From NCBI RefSeq assembly GCF_001610875.1, contig NZ_CP011272.1:1221988-1285987 (forward strand): DNA of 64,000 bases, written 5' to 3'. Source of the stretch: Pirellula sp. SH-Sr6A. GTDB taxonomy: Bacteria > Planctomycetota > Planctomycetia > Pirellulales > Pirellulaceae. This document shows positions 44,216 to 54,478 of the stretch, one piece after another. The translations under genes and the position numbers were made by a program. Position 1 is the first letter of the stretch; each line of letters opens with the position of its first letter. Below the pieces are notes generated by a model, which worked only from the letters and a program-made list of their open reading frames with translations, did not search any database and was not told the DNA's origin.

Positions 44216-47086
44216 ATGGTTACCGTTCTACCCAAACGACTTGCCACGCGATTCTCCTTTGCCACTGCCCTCACGCTTGCTTACTTTGGTGCATCGGTTG
44301 GTTTCTGCCTGGAATCCCCTGCCCCGTCGGCAGCTGCCACCATCGATTACTCCCGGCAAGTCCAACCGATCTTGACCAAATACTGCAGCGGATGCCACAA
44401 CGACGACGATGCGGAAGCGGATGTGCAACTCCACTCGCTCGAAGCCCTGCAATCGTCGGACAAGGCAGCGGGATTGATCGTTCCCAAGAACGCGGCCGAT
44501 TCCAAACTTTGGAAGCTGATCGAAGGTTCATTGGAACCTGTCATGCCCCCCGTCGACGAAACGCAACCCACGGACGTCGAGAAACAAATCCTTCGCGACT
44601 GGATCGATCAAGGTGCTTTGGGCGAATCCAAATCCCTTTCTCTTCGCGAGCGTTGGAATCTCCCTCGATCGTCATCCGCTTCGAATCCGCCAGGCCTTTA
44701 CGCGATGGCTCCCGCCTCCTCCGATACTTGGATCATGGGATACCAAGACCATGTCGCCATCAAAAAATCCCAGTGGATGGAACGCCAGTCTCTCCCCATC
44801 ACGGGGAGAATTACCAAACTGCGTTTTGCCAAAGACGGAAAGCAAGTGGCAATCATCTCAGGCATCCCCGGCTTGGGAGGACAAATCACCATTGCAGAAT
44901 TCCAAAATGGAAGCTTGACCCATCGACGAACTATCGAAGGTCACTCGGATGCCATCTATGGCGTCGCGTGGAGCCCCGATGGTCAGTCGCTAGCGACATC
45001 CGGGTATGACAAGTCGGTGCGCCTGTGGTCGGTTGCCACCGGTGAGCTTGTGCGAACCTTCTCCGGCCACAATGGAGCCGTCTACGACGTCGACTTCGAT
45101 CCCACCGGACAAGTTATCGCGACGGCGAGCGCTGACGAAACGATCAAACTCTGGCGCGTCGATTCCGGCGAAAGACTCGATACCATGGGTCAGGGGGAAG
45201 CCGAACAATACGCTGTTCGCTTTTCCCCCTCCGGGGACTCGGTACTAGCGGTTGGTGCCGATCGGCGTATCCGCGTCTGGAAAATCCAATCTCTGACCAC
45301 TCCCACTGTCAGCCCAATGTTGCATTCGGTCTTTGCCCACGAAGCGGCTGTGGTCGCCGTCGCCTTCTCTCCCGACGGAACCAGAATCGCGACGGCTGGC
45401 GAAGACCGTTCGATCAAAGCTTGGACGTGGCCAACTATCGAACCACTCGGTGAAGCGGGACGGATCACCGATGTTCCGACCTCTCTCTTTTGGAAGGATG
45501 CCAAAACATTCGTCGCGTCATCGATCGACGGAAAGGTGCATCAGTTTGTTTCACCAAGCACTCCATCCCAGCCGATCAATCCAACCACCCCTCTGCCACC
45601 TGCCGCGTCGGAGAACCACTCTGTCTCGAATCCCAGTGAAGGCAAAACCAGTAAAGGCAATCCTAGTGATGGCCAAACGGTGCTCGAATTTGGGGAAGTA
45701 ACTCAGACTCGCTCCCCTGCGACGGCCCAGCATCTCCAACCACCCTGCCGCGTCTCAGGGGCCTTGTCCGAATCGGACGCGAGATCTGCGGCCCCTGGAG
45801 ACTGGTATTCCTTGGACGCCAAAGCGGGCGAGCCATGGCTCATCACTATCGAAGCCGCGACCCAAAAATCGCCGATGGATAGCTTTGTGGATATTCTCGA
45901 TGCGAGCGGAAAACCGGTGCTCCGCACGCGATTGCAAGCCCTTCGCGAATCCTACTTTACCTTCCGCGGAAAAGACTCCACCATCGCAGATGACTTCCGC
46001 ATGCATCGATGGGAAGACATGGAACTCAACGAATACCTCTATGCGGCAGGCGAAGTAGTGCGGTTATGGCTTTATCCCCGTGGTCCTGACTCGGGGTTCA
46101 AGGTCTACCCGGGGGAACGCAGTCGCTGGACCTACTTCGACACCACAGCGACGACCCACGCTCTCAATGAGCCCGCTTGGATTGTCCGAGAATTGCAAGC
46201 GAACGAAGCTCCCACCCCAAACGGACTCCCAGTCTTCCCGATCTACTATTCGAATGACGATGAATCGACCCGACGTCTTGGCAAGGACAGTCAATTGACT
46301 TTCACCCCTCCCGAAGATGGCCGCTACCTGATTCGCGTTCGCGATGCACGCGGGCAATTCGGGGACGCCTACCGATACCGTTTGGTCATCACGCGCCCCA
46401 ACCCTCAGTTTTCACTCCAACTGGAACCTGCCGAAATCACCATGCGATCTTCGGGCGGAGCCGAGTTCAGCCTGGTTGCCAATCGACGAGAGGGGCATCG
46501 CGAACGCATCGACATCCGACCGGTCGACCTTCCGGTAGGCCTCGCGATGACCAGCGATCTAAACGTCGAATCGGACCAAATCCGATGCGTTGCCACCTTC
46601 ACCGCGACCCCCGAAGCGTTTTCCAAACTGCCCGACGCGTTCTCGATCCAACTTGAGGCGACGTCCCACTCTGCCAACTACCCCCAGCCGCAGTCGGAAA
46701 CCCTCACCTTGAAGGTCAAAAAAGTGGCCAAAGAAACCATGCCTCTTAAGTTGGTTGGGAAATCCGATCCCGATGACGCCGAACCCATTCGTGAATTTAC
46801 GTTGCAAGCAGGTACGACTGGCGTCTTAAAACTCGTCATCGATCGCGGCAAACTCGAAGGGGATATCTCGTTCGGAAATGCGGAATCAGGACGAAACCTC
46901 CCCCACGGCGTGTTCGTGGACAATATCGGTCTCAACGGGCTCCTCATACCTGCCGGGCAATCCACGCGCGAAGTCTTTATCACTGCGGCCAAGTTCGTGC
47001 CTGAGCAAGTCCGCCACTTCCATATCAAAGCCAGTGTGGATGGCAATCCGACCACCCTCCCTGTCGCCATCCGTATCGTCCGCTAA
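44216..47086 (+). CDS. Planctomycete cytochrome c and WD40-repeat secreted protein
   Basis: 956 residues from the ATG at 44216. A signal segment is followed by a haem-binding motif YCSGCHNDDD at about residue 58, with the companion EKQILRDWIDQGA helix. Residues from about 195 to 445 form WD40 blades: RTIEGHSDAIYGVAWSPDGQ, RTFSGHNGAVYDVDFDPTGQ, and HEAAVVAVAFSPDGTRIATA. The C-terminal half contains beta-sandwich, PPC-like segments with VRHFHIKASVDGN and LTFTPPEDGRYLIRVRDARG. Such proteins are common in planctomycetes, where cytochrome and WD40 domains are combined. Physiological role unknown. The next giant gene begins 88 bases downstream on the same strand, so cotranscription is likely. Confidence 0.9.
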   Translation: MVTVLPKRLATRFSFATALTLAYFGASVGFCLESPAPSAAATIDYSRQVQPILTKYCSGCHNDDDAEADVQLHSLEALQSSDKAAGLIVPKNAADSKLWKLIEGSLEPVMPPVDETQPTDVEKQILRDWIDQGALGESKSLSLRERWNLPRSSSASNPPGLYAMAPASSDTWIMGYQDHVAIKKSQWMERQSLPITGRITKLRFAKDGKQVAIISGIPGLGGQITIAEFQNGSLTHRRTIEGHSDAIYGVAWSPDGQSLATSGYDKSVRLWSVATGELVRTFSGHNGAVYDVDFDPTGQVIATASADETIKLWRVDSGERLDTMGQGEAEQYAVRFSPSGDSVLAVGADRRIRVWKIQSLTTPTVSPMLHSVFAHEAAVVAVAFSPDGTRIATAGEDRSIKAWTWPTIEPLGEAGRITDVPTSLFWKDAKTFVASSIDGKVHQFVSPSTPSQPINPTTPLPPAASENHSVSNPSEGKTSKGNPSDGQTVLEFGEVTQTRSPATAQHLQPPCRVSGALSESDARSAAPGDWYSLDAKAGEPWLITIEAATQKSPMDSFVDILDASGKPVLRTRLQALRESYFTFRGKDSTIADDFRMHRWEDMELNEYLYAAGEVVRLWLYPRGPDSGFKVYPGERSRWTYFDTTATTHALNEPAWIVRELQANEAPTPNGLPVFPIYYSNDDESTRRLGKDSQLTFTPPEDGRYLIRVRDARGQFGDAYRYRLVITRPNPQFSLQLEPAEITMRSSGGAEFSLVANRREGHRERIDIRPVDLPVGLAMTSDLNVESDQIRCVATFTATPEAFSKLPDAFSIQLEATSHSANYPQPQSETLTLKVKKVAKETMPLKLVGKSDPDDAEPIREFTLQAGTTGVLKLVIDRGKLEGDISFGNAESGRNLPHGVFVDNIGLNGLLIPAGQSTREVFITAAKFVPEQVRHFHIKASVDGNPTTLPVAIRIVR

Positions 47087-47174
47087 TCGGAATCCCACAG
47101 TTAAGTACCGATGGCCTCCTCCAAGCAGCCTCAGTGACCTTGCGTCCTATCCCTCTTTGAAGCTCCCCAAGATC

Positions 47175-50100
47175 ATGGTACGACTGCACGACACATGCCC
47201 TCGCTGCTGGACTATTTCCTCGCATCTCTTGACTTGGACCGCCTGGCTTGGGTGCATCGTCTTGTTCGTGCCGTCGGCATCCGGGCAATCGGACTTGGAG
47301 AAGAACGAATTCCCTTGGGCCCCCTACCTCACTAGTCGTGTCGAGGAGATCGAAGCCCAAACGGAGCAAGACCTGAGCAAGATCACGCGTGAGAATTGGA
47401 GCGACCTGCAGCAGAAATGGCGAGCTGAATTGCAGGAAATGCTGGGCCTCAAGCCTTGGCCGGAGAAGACCCCGCTTGCAGCCCAAGTCACCGCAACTCT
47501 CGAAGGAGACGGATATCGCGTCGAAAACATTCATTTCCAACCCAGCCCCAAACTGTTCGTGGGTGCCAATTTGTATTTGCCGACGGGTGAACGTCCAAAC
47601 GCGGGTTGGCCGGTCGTGCTTTATGTATGCGGACACGCGCGAGTCGATGAGTTCGGACGGTTGGCCGGGAACAAAACGAGCTACCAACATCATGGTATTT
47701 GGTTCGCTCGCCACGGCATGGCATGCTTGATCGTCGACACCATACAGCTCGGGGAGTTTCAAGGAGAACACCACGGGACGTATAAACTGGGACGCTGGGA
47801 CTGGATCAGCAAAGGATATACGCCCGCTGGAGTGGAGGCGTGGACCTGTATGCGAGCGATCGATTACTTGGAGTCTCGAATCGAAATGGACTCCGAACGG
47901 ATCGGTGTTACAGGTCGAAGCGGAGGAGGTGCTTACAGTTGGTACGCCGCAGCCTTGGATCCACGCATCCGCGCGGTTGTTCCCGTCGCGGGTATCACCG
48001 ATCTTCGAAACCATGTCCTCGATGGCTGCGTCGAAGGTCATTGCGACTGTATGTACATGGTCAATACATTCCGCTGGGACTACGGCAAACTCGCAGCTTT
48101 GATCGCCCCACGCCCGCTTCTTTTGACCAACACAGACTCCGACTCTATCTTCCCTCTCGATGGTGTAATTCGAATCCATCGTCAACTCGAATCCTTGTAT
48201 CGCCAAGTGGGTAAGCCTCAAGATTATGGGCTACTCATCGGGCCAGGTCCTCACAAGGATTCGCAGGAACTGCAAGTAGGCGCTTTCAAGTGGCTCCATT
48301 TGCACCTAACGGGGAAGGAGATCCTCGTCGATCGTGCTGCCACCAAAGAACTCGCCCCGCATCAACTAGTAGCGTTCCCCCAAGAACTCCCTCTCGACGA
48401 AAAAGTGACCGGAGCAGCGCAGTGGTTTGCATCGAAAGACACCTCCCCCCGACCTGAAAATTGGGAAAGCGAAGGAAAGGCCTGGATCAAGCGGATCGAA
48501 ACGATTGAACCGTTCGAATCGCGCAAAGGGGCTTTCGAAAATGCCCAAATGCTACAGAGTGGCACCGGAGACAAATGGAAATGGACTCGCTATAGCACCT
48601 CCCAGGAATCGGGCTGGCCAGCCGAATGGCTGCGTGTCGAACCCAACGCGAGCGTCGGGGAAGATACCACCTCGACGGAGAAAAACCACTTGTTGCACCT
48701 GGGTATTTCTGCGCCGCGAGAGAATGGTTTCGATGCGGCTGGGAGCGAATGGATCCGGGCTATCTTGACCAGTGGAACGATCTCACAGGAATTGGAGTCC
48801 GCTCCGACGGCAACCCATTGGATCTTGCTTCCACGAGGCTCGGACCTGGAATCGCGATTCCCTGGCGTGAAAACGCGCACGCAGTTCCATCGACGTCTTT
48901 ATTTGGTAGGAGACTCCTTGGAACAGCTTCAATTCCGCGACGCTTGCGGATTTTGGGATTGGGCTCGACCAGACGTAACACGGGAATTGAATCGAGACAC
49001 ATTGGCGAGTTGGAAGATCATTGGACATGGTCGTGCGGGTATCTTGGCGACGCTTTTGACCTGGCGAGCTATTTGGAACGAGGCCACCAACGCGACAGCT
49101 CCCGAAGTAGTCGTCCGAAACGTCAACGACGATTGGCGATTGCAAAGCGTCTTCCCCGGTTTCGCGGCCAAGTGGCAGTACAGTCAAATCGTCGAGTGGC
49201 TGGGCGATCGAACTACCGTGACCAAATTGACGGGTAGCGAAGAGGAAGGCCCCGTTGAACTGGTCGACCCCTCGAACGAACCCCAGCAATCAACTGGGAT
49301 GAAGATTGTCGAAGTGGGGTCGCACCGCGCGACGGTCTGGAGCCGGTCGACGCGATGGCCCTTGCCGAACCTCGGAGACTTACCGCAAGTCGAATTCTCC
49401 CAAACCACTCCCTCGGGACAGCGTCAGCAAGGAGCCATATTGCCTGCCGACTCCATTGCAGGGTTGCGATTCGGTGTGCCTGGCGTGCCCGCCGAAATGA
49501 GAGTCCGTTGGAAGCCATTGGGTCGAGGGACTTGGCTCGCATCTCCTTGGCAGCAAGCCGACGAGTCAACCGACTATTCCCTTCTAACCTCCCTATCCGA
49601 TTTGGACGCCAATACCTTGTATGAGGTCCGAACCGAAGCGCGCGTTTCCGCGAAAGGCCCGGTCTCGGTGCACAGCGGCCAATTCAAAACATTGCCCCTC
49701 CCCGATGAGAGAGCGCCCCTTCGTTTGGCCGTGGGAACGTGCCAAGAGTTCGACGATCGTGATGGTCCCTTCGGATTCGAGGCGTATCGAACCATGCGGA
49801 AGCGCAAAACCGATTGCTTCTTCATGGCGGGAGACGTCGTGTATTACGACAAGCTAGCCAGGTCAGTCCCTTTGGCCTTCTATCATTGGCAGAGAACCTA
49901 CGGGCTGCCCAGCGTCGTCGATTTCCACCGAAACATTCCGGCGTATTTTCTCAAAGACGATCATGACACCTACGTCGACGATAGTTGGCCGGGAAAACGA
50001 GCCAAGTGGACCGATGACTTCACATTCGAAGACGGGCAACGCATCTTTCGCACCCAAACCGGCCTGCCCGACACTCCTTACCGAACATTTCGAATGGGAC

Positions 50101-50630
50101 GCGATCTGCAGATTTGGATGCTGGAAGGTCGCGACTTTCGCACCCCCAATGTGGCGCCGGATAGCGATGAAAAATCGATTCTTGGTGTCGAACAAAAACG
50201 ATGGTTGATGGAGACACTAGCAGAGTCGCACGCGAAGTACCGCGTCGTCATCTCCCCGACTCCCATCGTGGGGCCTGATCGGGAATCCAAGAAAGACAAC
50301 CATTCCAATTCCGTATTTGCAACGGAAGGGAAAGCGATTCGGGCGGCGTTGTCCAAGATTCCCGGCTGCTTGGTCATCTGTGGTGATCGGCACTGGCAAT
50401 ACCACAGCATCGATCCAGAAACGGGATTGCAGGAGTTCTCCGTCGGGCCGATAAGCAACCGTCATGCGGGAGGATGGAAGAAAGAGGATTTCCGGCCCGA
50501 TTTCCATCAATTCCTTCGAGTGGCAGGAGGCTACCTCGAGCTTGAATTGACCTACGCCGCCGATACTCCGTCTCTACACATCCGGCACCTCGACCCCTTC
50601 GGCGCCACCGTCCATGACGTAGCGCGCTAG
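47175..50630 (+). CDS. Two-domain hydrolase: acetylxylan esterase-like domain fused to a PhoD-like phosphatase
   Basis: 1151 residues from the ATG at 47175, which starts a signal segment (AWLGCIVLFVPSASG). Residues about 40-390: esterase with GVTGRSGGGAYSW (Ser249), NTDSDSIFP and GPHKDSQ as the triad. Residues about 400-710: a second hydrolase-like module in which the nucleophile elbow reads IIGHGRAG, so the serine is missing. Residues about 720-1151: an N-terminal beta domain (VGSHRATVWSRS) and a PhoD-type metallophosphatase with MAGDVVYYD (D887), FLKDDHDTYVDD, MLEGRDFR, VVISPTPIVGP and VICGDRHWQYH. The single frame is unbroken. It follows the cytochrome/WD40 gene. Action on a substrate with acyl and phosphate groups is an inference. 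Confidence 0.88.
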   Translation: MVRLHDTCPRCWTISSHLLTWTAWLGCIVLFVPSASGQSDLEKNEFPWAPYLTSRVEEIEAQTEQDLSKITRENWSDLQQKWRAELQEMLGLKPWPEKTPLAAQVTATLEGDGYRVENIHFQPSPKLFVGANLYLPTGERPNAGWPVVLYVCGHARVDEFGRLAGNKTSYQHHGIWFARHGMACLIVDTIQLGEFQGEHHGTYKLGRWDWISKGYTPAGVEAWTCMRAIDYLESRIEMDSERIGVTGRSGGGAYSWYAAALDPRIRAVVPVAGITDLRNHVLDGCVEGHCDCMYMVNTFRWDYGKLAALIAPRPLLLTNTDSDSIFPLDGVIRIHRQLESLYRQVGKPQDYGLLIGPGPHKDSQELQVGAFKWLHLHLTGKEILVDRAATKELAPHQLVAFPQELPLDEKVTGAAQWFASKDTSPRPENWESEGKAWIKRIETIEPFESRKGAFENAQMLQSGTGDKWKWTRYSTSQESGWPAEWLRVEPNASVGEDTTSTEKNHLLHLGISAPRENGFDAAGSEWIRAILTSGTISQELESAPTATHWILLPRGSDLESRFPGVKTRTQFHRRLYLVGDSLEQLQFRDACGFWDWARPDVTRELNRDTLASWKIIGHGRAGILATLLTWRAIWNEATNATAPEVVVRNVNDDWRLQSVFPGFAAKWQYSQIVEWLGDRTTVTKLTGSEEEGPVELVDPSNEPQQSTGMKIVEVGSHRATVWSRSTRWPLPNLGDLPQVEFSQTTPSGQRQQGAILPADSIAGLRFGVPGVPAEMRVRWKPLGRGTWLASPWQQADESTDYSLLTSLSDLDANTLYEVRTEARVSAKGPVSVHSGQFKTLPLPDERAPLRLAVGTCQEFDDRDGPFGFEAYRTMRKRKTDCFFMAGDVVYYDKLARSVPLAFYHWQRTYGLPSVVDFHRNIPAYFLKDDHDTYVDDSWPGKRAKWTDDFTFEDGQRIFRTQTGLPDTPYRTFRMGRDLQIWMLEGRDFRTPNVAPDSDEKSILGVEQKRWLMETLAESHAKYRVVISPTPIVGPDRESKKDNHSNSVFATEGKAIRAALSKIPGCLVICGDRHWQYHSIDPETGLQEFSVGPISNRHAGGWKKEDFRPDFHQFLRVAGGYLELELTYAADTPSLHIRHLDPFGATVHDVAR

Positions 50631-50681
50631 CCGTTTCGTCAACGTCACAAACCTTCCTTAATCCATTCCCAAGATCGGTTC

Positions 50682-50709
50682 TTGAGCGAACGCGAGAACC
50701 GGGTATATT
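50682..50709 (+). promoter_or_regulatory. Probable promoter of tRNA-Gly
   Basis: TTGAGC at 50682-50687, a 16-base spacer and TATATT at 50704-50709 form a recognisable sigma-70 type promoter, ten bases before the tRNA. Confidence 0.55.
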
Positions 50710-50719
50710 TAGCGTCGAT

Positions 50720-51257
<538 letters not shown>

Positions 51258-51611
51258 CTAGTCAATTGCGATACGAGCCAATTGCCTTTCTTGATCTGCA
51301 GTTATACAAACAACATAGTTTGCTCCGTCAAATGTTACGATAGAGCCAGGAGCCAAATTGGGATTGTCATTCAGATATTTCTCTTTCCTGCTGTCGAAGA
51401 AGCCCCTTCTCGAATTTTGAAAATGTTCAAATCGCTTCCTTTGTTCAATCATTGCTAGGCGAGACAGTAAAACTACCGAATTCAATAAGTCCTGTTTTTC
51501 GGTTGAATCAGCTGGAAGACTCGATGCATATTCGCCAATCAGACGGCAAGCGTTACCAACGGATGCAAAGTTATCGCACTCCCCAAAGCTATCTTCCATT
51601 TGAATCCTCAT
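51258..51611 (-). CDS. Small protein downstream of RHS tail, candidate immunity protein
   Basis: 117 residues; the first ATG is at 51611, the second at 51599. It overlaps the end of the RHS fragment by 11-23 bases on the same strand. The sequence is mainly helical and charged (AMIEQRKRFEHFQNSRRGFF) with a C-terminal YVVCITADQERQLARI. No family is recognised. A small gene directly after an RHS C-terminal tail is the standard arrangement of an immunity gene for the upstream toxin, hence the suggestion. The local DNA is visibly more AT-rich than the neighbouring chromosome, consistent with transfer. Confidence 0.5.
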   Translation of the reverse strand: MRIQMEDSFGECDNFASVGNACRLIGEYASSLPADSTEKQDLLNSVVLLSRLAMIEQRKRFEHFQNSRRGFFDSRKEKYLNDNPNLAPGSIVTFDGANYVVCITADQERQLARIAID

Positions 51612-52414
51612 CTACTGTACACAAGGCGGCACCACATGCCGCAATCGGAGCTCCCAAGCAATCGGCGGGACCTGGGAGCGGAGTATCGAGGCAGCATATT
51701 ACCCCTCCAATGCCGATGAGACAAGTTCCGCAAATTATGCCCTTATTCCTCTCCGCCACGCAAGCTGCGTAGCTCGCCTCCACGAGTGAATAGCAAGACA
51801 TATAAGAGCCCTGGCATAAGCCCTCACACCAGTTACGGTGTGCCCAACTTCCTTTTGGACGGACGAACCACGGGGGAGCTGAGGCGACGCAGTTGCGGTT
51901 GCATATTATGTTTCGAGCGTTGCACAACTCAAGCGCTGCATCACGTGCGCTTTCGCAGCTTGTTCCGAGTGAATCAAGTTGTGAGACTGACGAACTCTCG
52001 AGAAACTCATACAGCCCCCACTCACTTCCCTCGTACCCGATCGGATCTCTCCCCAAAAACCTCCCCGTCTTCGGACTCATCCATCTTGCTCGAAAGTGAT
52101 ACAAGCCAACGGTCGCGTCCCACTCGCGGCCCGTGAAGGTGTAGCGATTGTTGATCAATGAACTCGACAGTACGGTACCACTCGCATCTAGGATCGTTGG
52201 CTCTCCATACGCACTGTAGGCGTACCTTTCAGCAACTGCTCCCGTAGATGTCGTGATTGCGGTGACAGAATACTGCTGGTTTCCTTGGTGATGCCAAGTG
52301 GCAGTGGTGGCTTCGGCAGGGGACGGACCAGAGCTGGCGTTGATAGAATGCACATGGAAGTACTGCCAAGAAGCGATAGTCGCTTCGGTGCAACCGAAGG
52401 CTGCGGCTGGCTCT
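51589..52414 (-). pseudogene. RHS repeat-associated core fragment with cysteine-rich C-terminal tail, 5' end lost
   Basis: About 275 codons of the 3' end of an RHS gene. The RHS core is clear: HQGNQQYSVTAITTSTG, AERYAYSAYGEPTILDASG, the NRYTFTGREWD segment, GLYHFRARWMSPKTGRFLGR and DPIGYEGSEWGLYEF. After the core comes a variable tail of about 120 residues with 15 cysteines, for example CNRNC, CEGLC, CGTC and ICC. Upstream, similarity ends near 52320 and the sequence runs into the duplicated repeat block at 52415, so the N-terminal part of the protein is gone. Full-length RHS proteins are usually more than 1000 residues long and deliver a C-terminal toxin. Whether the tail is toxic is unknown. 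Confidence 0.75.
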
Positions 52415-53422
52415 CCCGTGCGAGAGTGCGGGGAGCGGAGCTCATGATCACGTTCCACGGTGGCGTTTTGGGTGTGCATAGACATTGATTGTAACGGATC
52501 ACAATTTCGATTGCAGCGTTTCGAATCGGGGATGTCATCCTCGACGGCGCGTCGCGCGGAGCGAGCGTGCATCTCTGGCTCCCTTCGCCCCGCCCTGGGG
52601 GAGAAGGGCTGGGGATGAGGGGGAGAGTGTGCAATGTACGAAACGTAATTCGATACTCGGAACGGGTAATAAACCGATCCGGTGCTATGCCTCACGCTTC
52701 GTGATCATTTCTAGGTTGATCGCATCTTTCCAGCCGTATTTTCTTTCGTCCCTACCGGGACTGGCTCGATAATTGTGCGCATACCCAGCCTTGAAAGGCT
52801 GGGCTATTGTCTGCCGTCCCTACCGGGACTAAGAGCACAGTGCCATCGAGAAATCAGGACACTCCCCCAAAAGGTGGGTGCCTTCTATTCCCTTATTAAT
52901 CGCCCCGATTAGCTGGGTGCCCACTATTCCGCGATTAGGTGGGTGCCTCCCTATTCCCGTGCGAGAGCGCGGGGAGCGGAGCCCATGAGCAGGTTCCATG
53001 GCGGCGTTTTGGGTGTGCATAGACATTGATTGTAACGGATCACAATTTCGATTGCAGCGTTTCGAATCGGGGATGTCATCCTCGACGGCGCGTCGCGCGG
53101 AGCGAGCGTGCATCTCTGGCTCCCTTCGCCCCGCCCTGGGGGAGAAGGGCTGGGGATGAGGGGGAGAATGTGCAAGGTACGAAACGTAATTCGATACTCG
53201 GAACGGGTAATAAACCGATCCGGTGCTATGCCTCACGCTTCGTGATCATTTCTAGGTTGATCGCATCTTTCCAGCCGTATTTTCTTTCGTCCCTACCGGG
53301 ACTGACTCGATGATTGTGTGCAAACCCAGCCTTGAAAGGCTGGGCTATTGTCTGCCGTCCCTACCGGGACTAAGAGCACAGTGCCATCGAGAAATCAGGA
53401 CACTCCCCCAAAAGGTGGGTGC
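52415..53422. repeat. Direct duplication of a 467-base unit
   Basis: The stretch 52415-52881 recurs almost identically at 52956-53422 (offset 541 bases), starting CCCGTGCGAGAG and ending after CCAAAAGGTGGGTGCC. The 74 bases between the two copies hold three more GGTGGGTGCC-type copies or variants. Each unit carries a G/C-rich stretch (CCCTGGGGGAGAAGGGCTGG) that gives spurious open frames with a Pro/Gly/Arg pattern. Shorter partial copies follow at about 53446-53664 and 53684-53823. The unit is not transcribed as a recognisable gene. Confidence 0.85.
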
Positions 53423-53823
53423 CCCAAAACAACGGTTCGATGCTCCGAACGGCTAGTAAACCGATCCGGTGCTATGCCTCACGCTTCGTGATCATTTCTA
53501 GGTTGATCGCATCCTTCCAGGCGTATTTTCTTTCGTCCCTACCGGGACTGACTCGATGATTGTGTGCAAACCCAGCCTTGAAAGGCTGGGCTATTGTCTG
53601 CCGTCCCTACCGGGACTAAGAGCACAGTGCCATCGAGAAATCAGGACACTCCCCCAAAAGGTGGGTGCCCCAAAACAACGGTACTAGGTTGATCGCATCT
53701 TTCCAGCCGTATTTTCTTTCGTCCCTACCGGGACTGGCTCGATGATTGTGCGCATACCCAGCCTTGAAAGGCTGGGCTGTTGTATGCCGTCCCTATCGGG
53801 ACTAAGAGCACAATGCCATCGAG
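52741..53823. repeat. Four copies of a 110-base three-hairpin element
   Basis: Copies at 52741-52850, 53282-53391, 53528-53637 and 53714-53823. Each contains, in order, GTCCCTACCGGGAC (hairpin with a 5-bp stem), CCCAGCCTTGAAAGGCTGGG (hairpin with a 9-bp stem) and a second GTCCCTACCGGGAC. The fourth copy has one change in the last hairpin (CTATCGGG). This resembles dispersed REP-like elements of planctomycete genomes. The conserved structures suggest selection on folded nucleic acid. Confidence 0.85.
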
Positions 53824-53916
53824 CAATACTCGAAGGTACCCATCTCGCTTGATCGGTTCCTCCGATCCGAGGCTCGACTACCCCAAAAGGTGGGCGCTAC
53901 CTATTCCTCATCATTC

Positions 53917-54050
53917 TCCCTCCGCGCATCTCCGTTATCTCCGCGGTAAGTCCCTCTTCGCCCCCCTGCTCCAGAGCTCTACCCAGAGTTTGCCGCTCGC
54001 GCGGTTTCGATATGCAATCGGTGATCGTCAACCGCGGAGGACGCGGAGGA
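53917..54050. repeat. Inverted pair of TCCGCGG-rich short repeats
   Basis: TCCGCGCATCTCCGTTATCT then CCGCGGTAA at 53921-53949, and CAACCGCGGAGGACGCGGAG at 54029-54048. The two contain complementary CTCCGCGG / CCGCGGAG cores, so they can pair across 80 bases. They lie between the hairpin block and csrA. Confidence 0.6.
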
Positions 54051-54223
54051 TCGTGGTGTTGGTCCCGTGTCGTATGCTCGAAGCCGAAGTTCCATTTTCT
54101 TTTCTCATTCCGGCGAGCTTGGACCTATGGTGTCACGCCCCAGGCTGATAACGAATGTGTTGGGACGCGGCGCACCAACGATTCCCGCAATGCCGCTACA
54201 TTCGAGAGCAAGGAAAAATCCAA

Positions 54224-54433
54224 ATGCTAGTTCTGAGTCGAAAAGTAGGTGAACGATTGGTAATCGATGGCAATATCACCGTCGAAATCGTCAAAATTCA
54301 AGGGAACCGAATCTCGCTCGGTATTGTCGCTCCATCCAACGTCAAAGTCCTTCGGGGTGAACTAGAGCGTACTCCAACCATTGAACAGGTCGTCGAACTC
54401 GTCGTAGAAGACGGCTTGCTGGTAGCTTGCTAA
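54224..54433 (+). CDS. csrA: Carbon storage regulator CsrA
   Basis: 69 residues; a complete CsrA with the opening MLVLSRKVGERLVIDG, the central TVEIVKIQGNRISLGIVAP (RNA-binding strand) and VLRGEL. AAGGA at 54210-54214, nine bases upstream, supports the ATG at 54224. CsrA is an RNA-binding dimer that blocks or activates translation by contacting GGA-containing hairpins. The block of GC-rich hairpin repeats just upstream contains no GGA in a loop that I could identify, so a link to them is only speculation. Confidence 0.95.
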   Translation: MLVLSRKVGERLVIDGNITVEIVKIQGNRISLGIVAPSNVKVLRGELERTPTIEQVVELVVEDGLLVAC

Positions 54434-54478
54434 ACGCCCCCGTGGTTCGCCAAACCCTCTAGCAGTTCTTCTACCAAC

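Noticed and set aside
47025-48221. Minus-strand open frame of 398 codons opposite the esterase domain of the fusion protein
   Set aside because: The plus-strand frame has a complete catalytic triad and runs through; the antisense product has no motif.
52829-53313. Open frames on both strands within the duplicated 467-base unit
   Set aside because: The same frames occur in both copies, are Pro/Gly/Arg-rich from the GC-rich stretch, and have no start signals; they come from repeat composition.
52741-53823. Possible CRISPR array in the repeat block
   Set aside because: The repeats are 110 bases or longer with internal hairpins, the intervening sequence is itself repeated, and there are no cas genes.
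54224-54433. Regulation of the upstream hairpin repeats by CsrA
   Set aside because: The hairpin loops do not show a GGA motif, so the adjacency is not evidence of binding.
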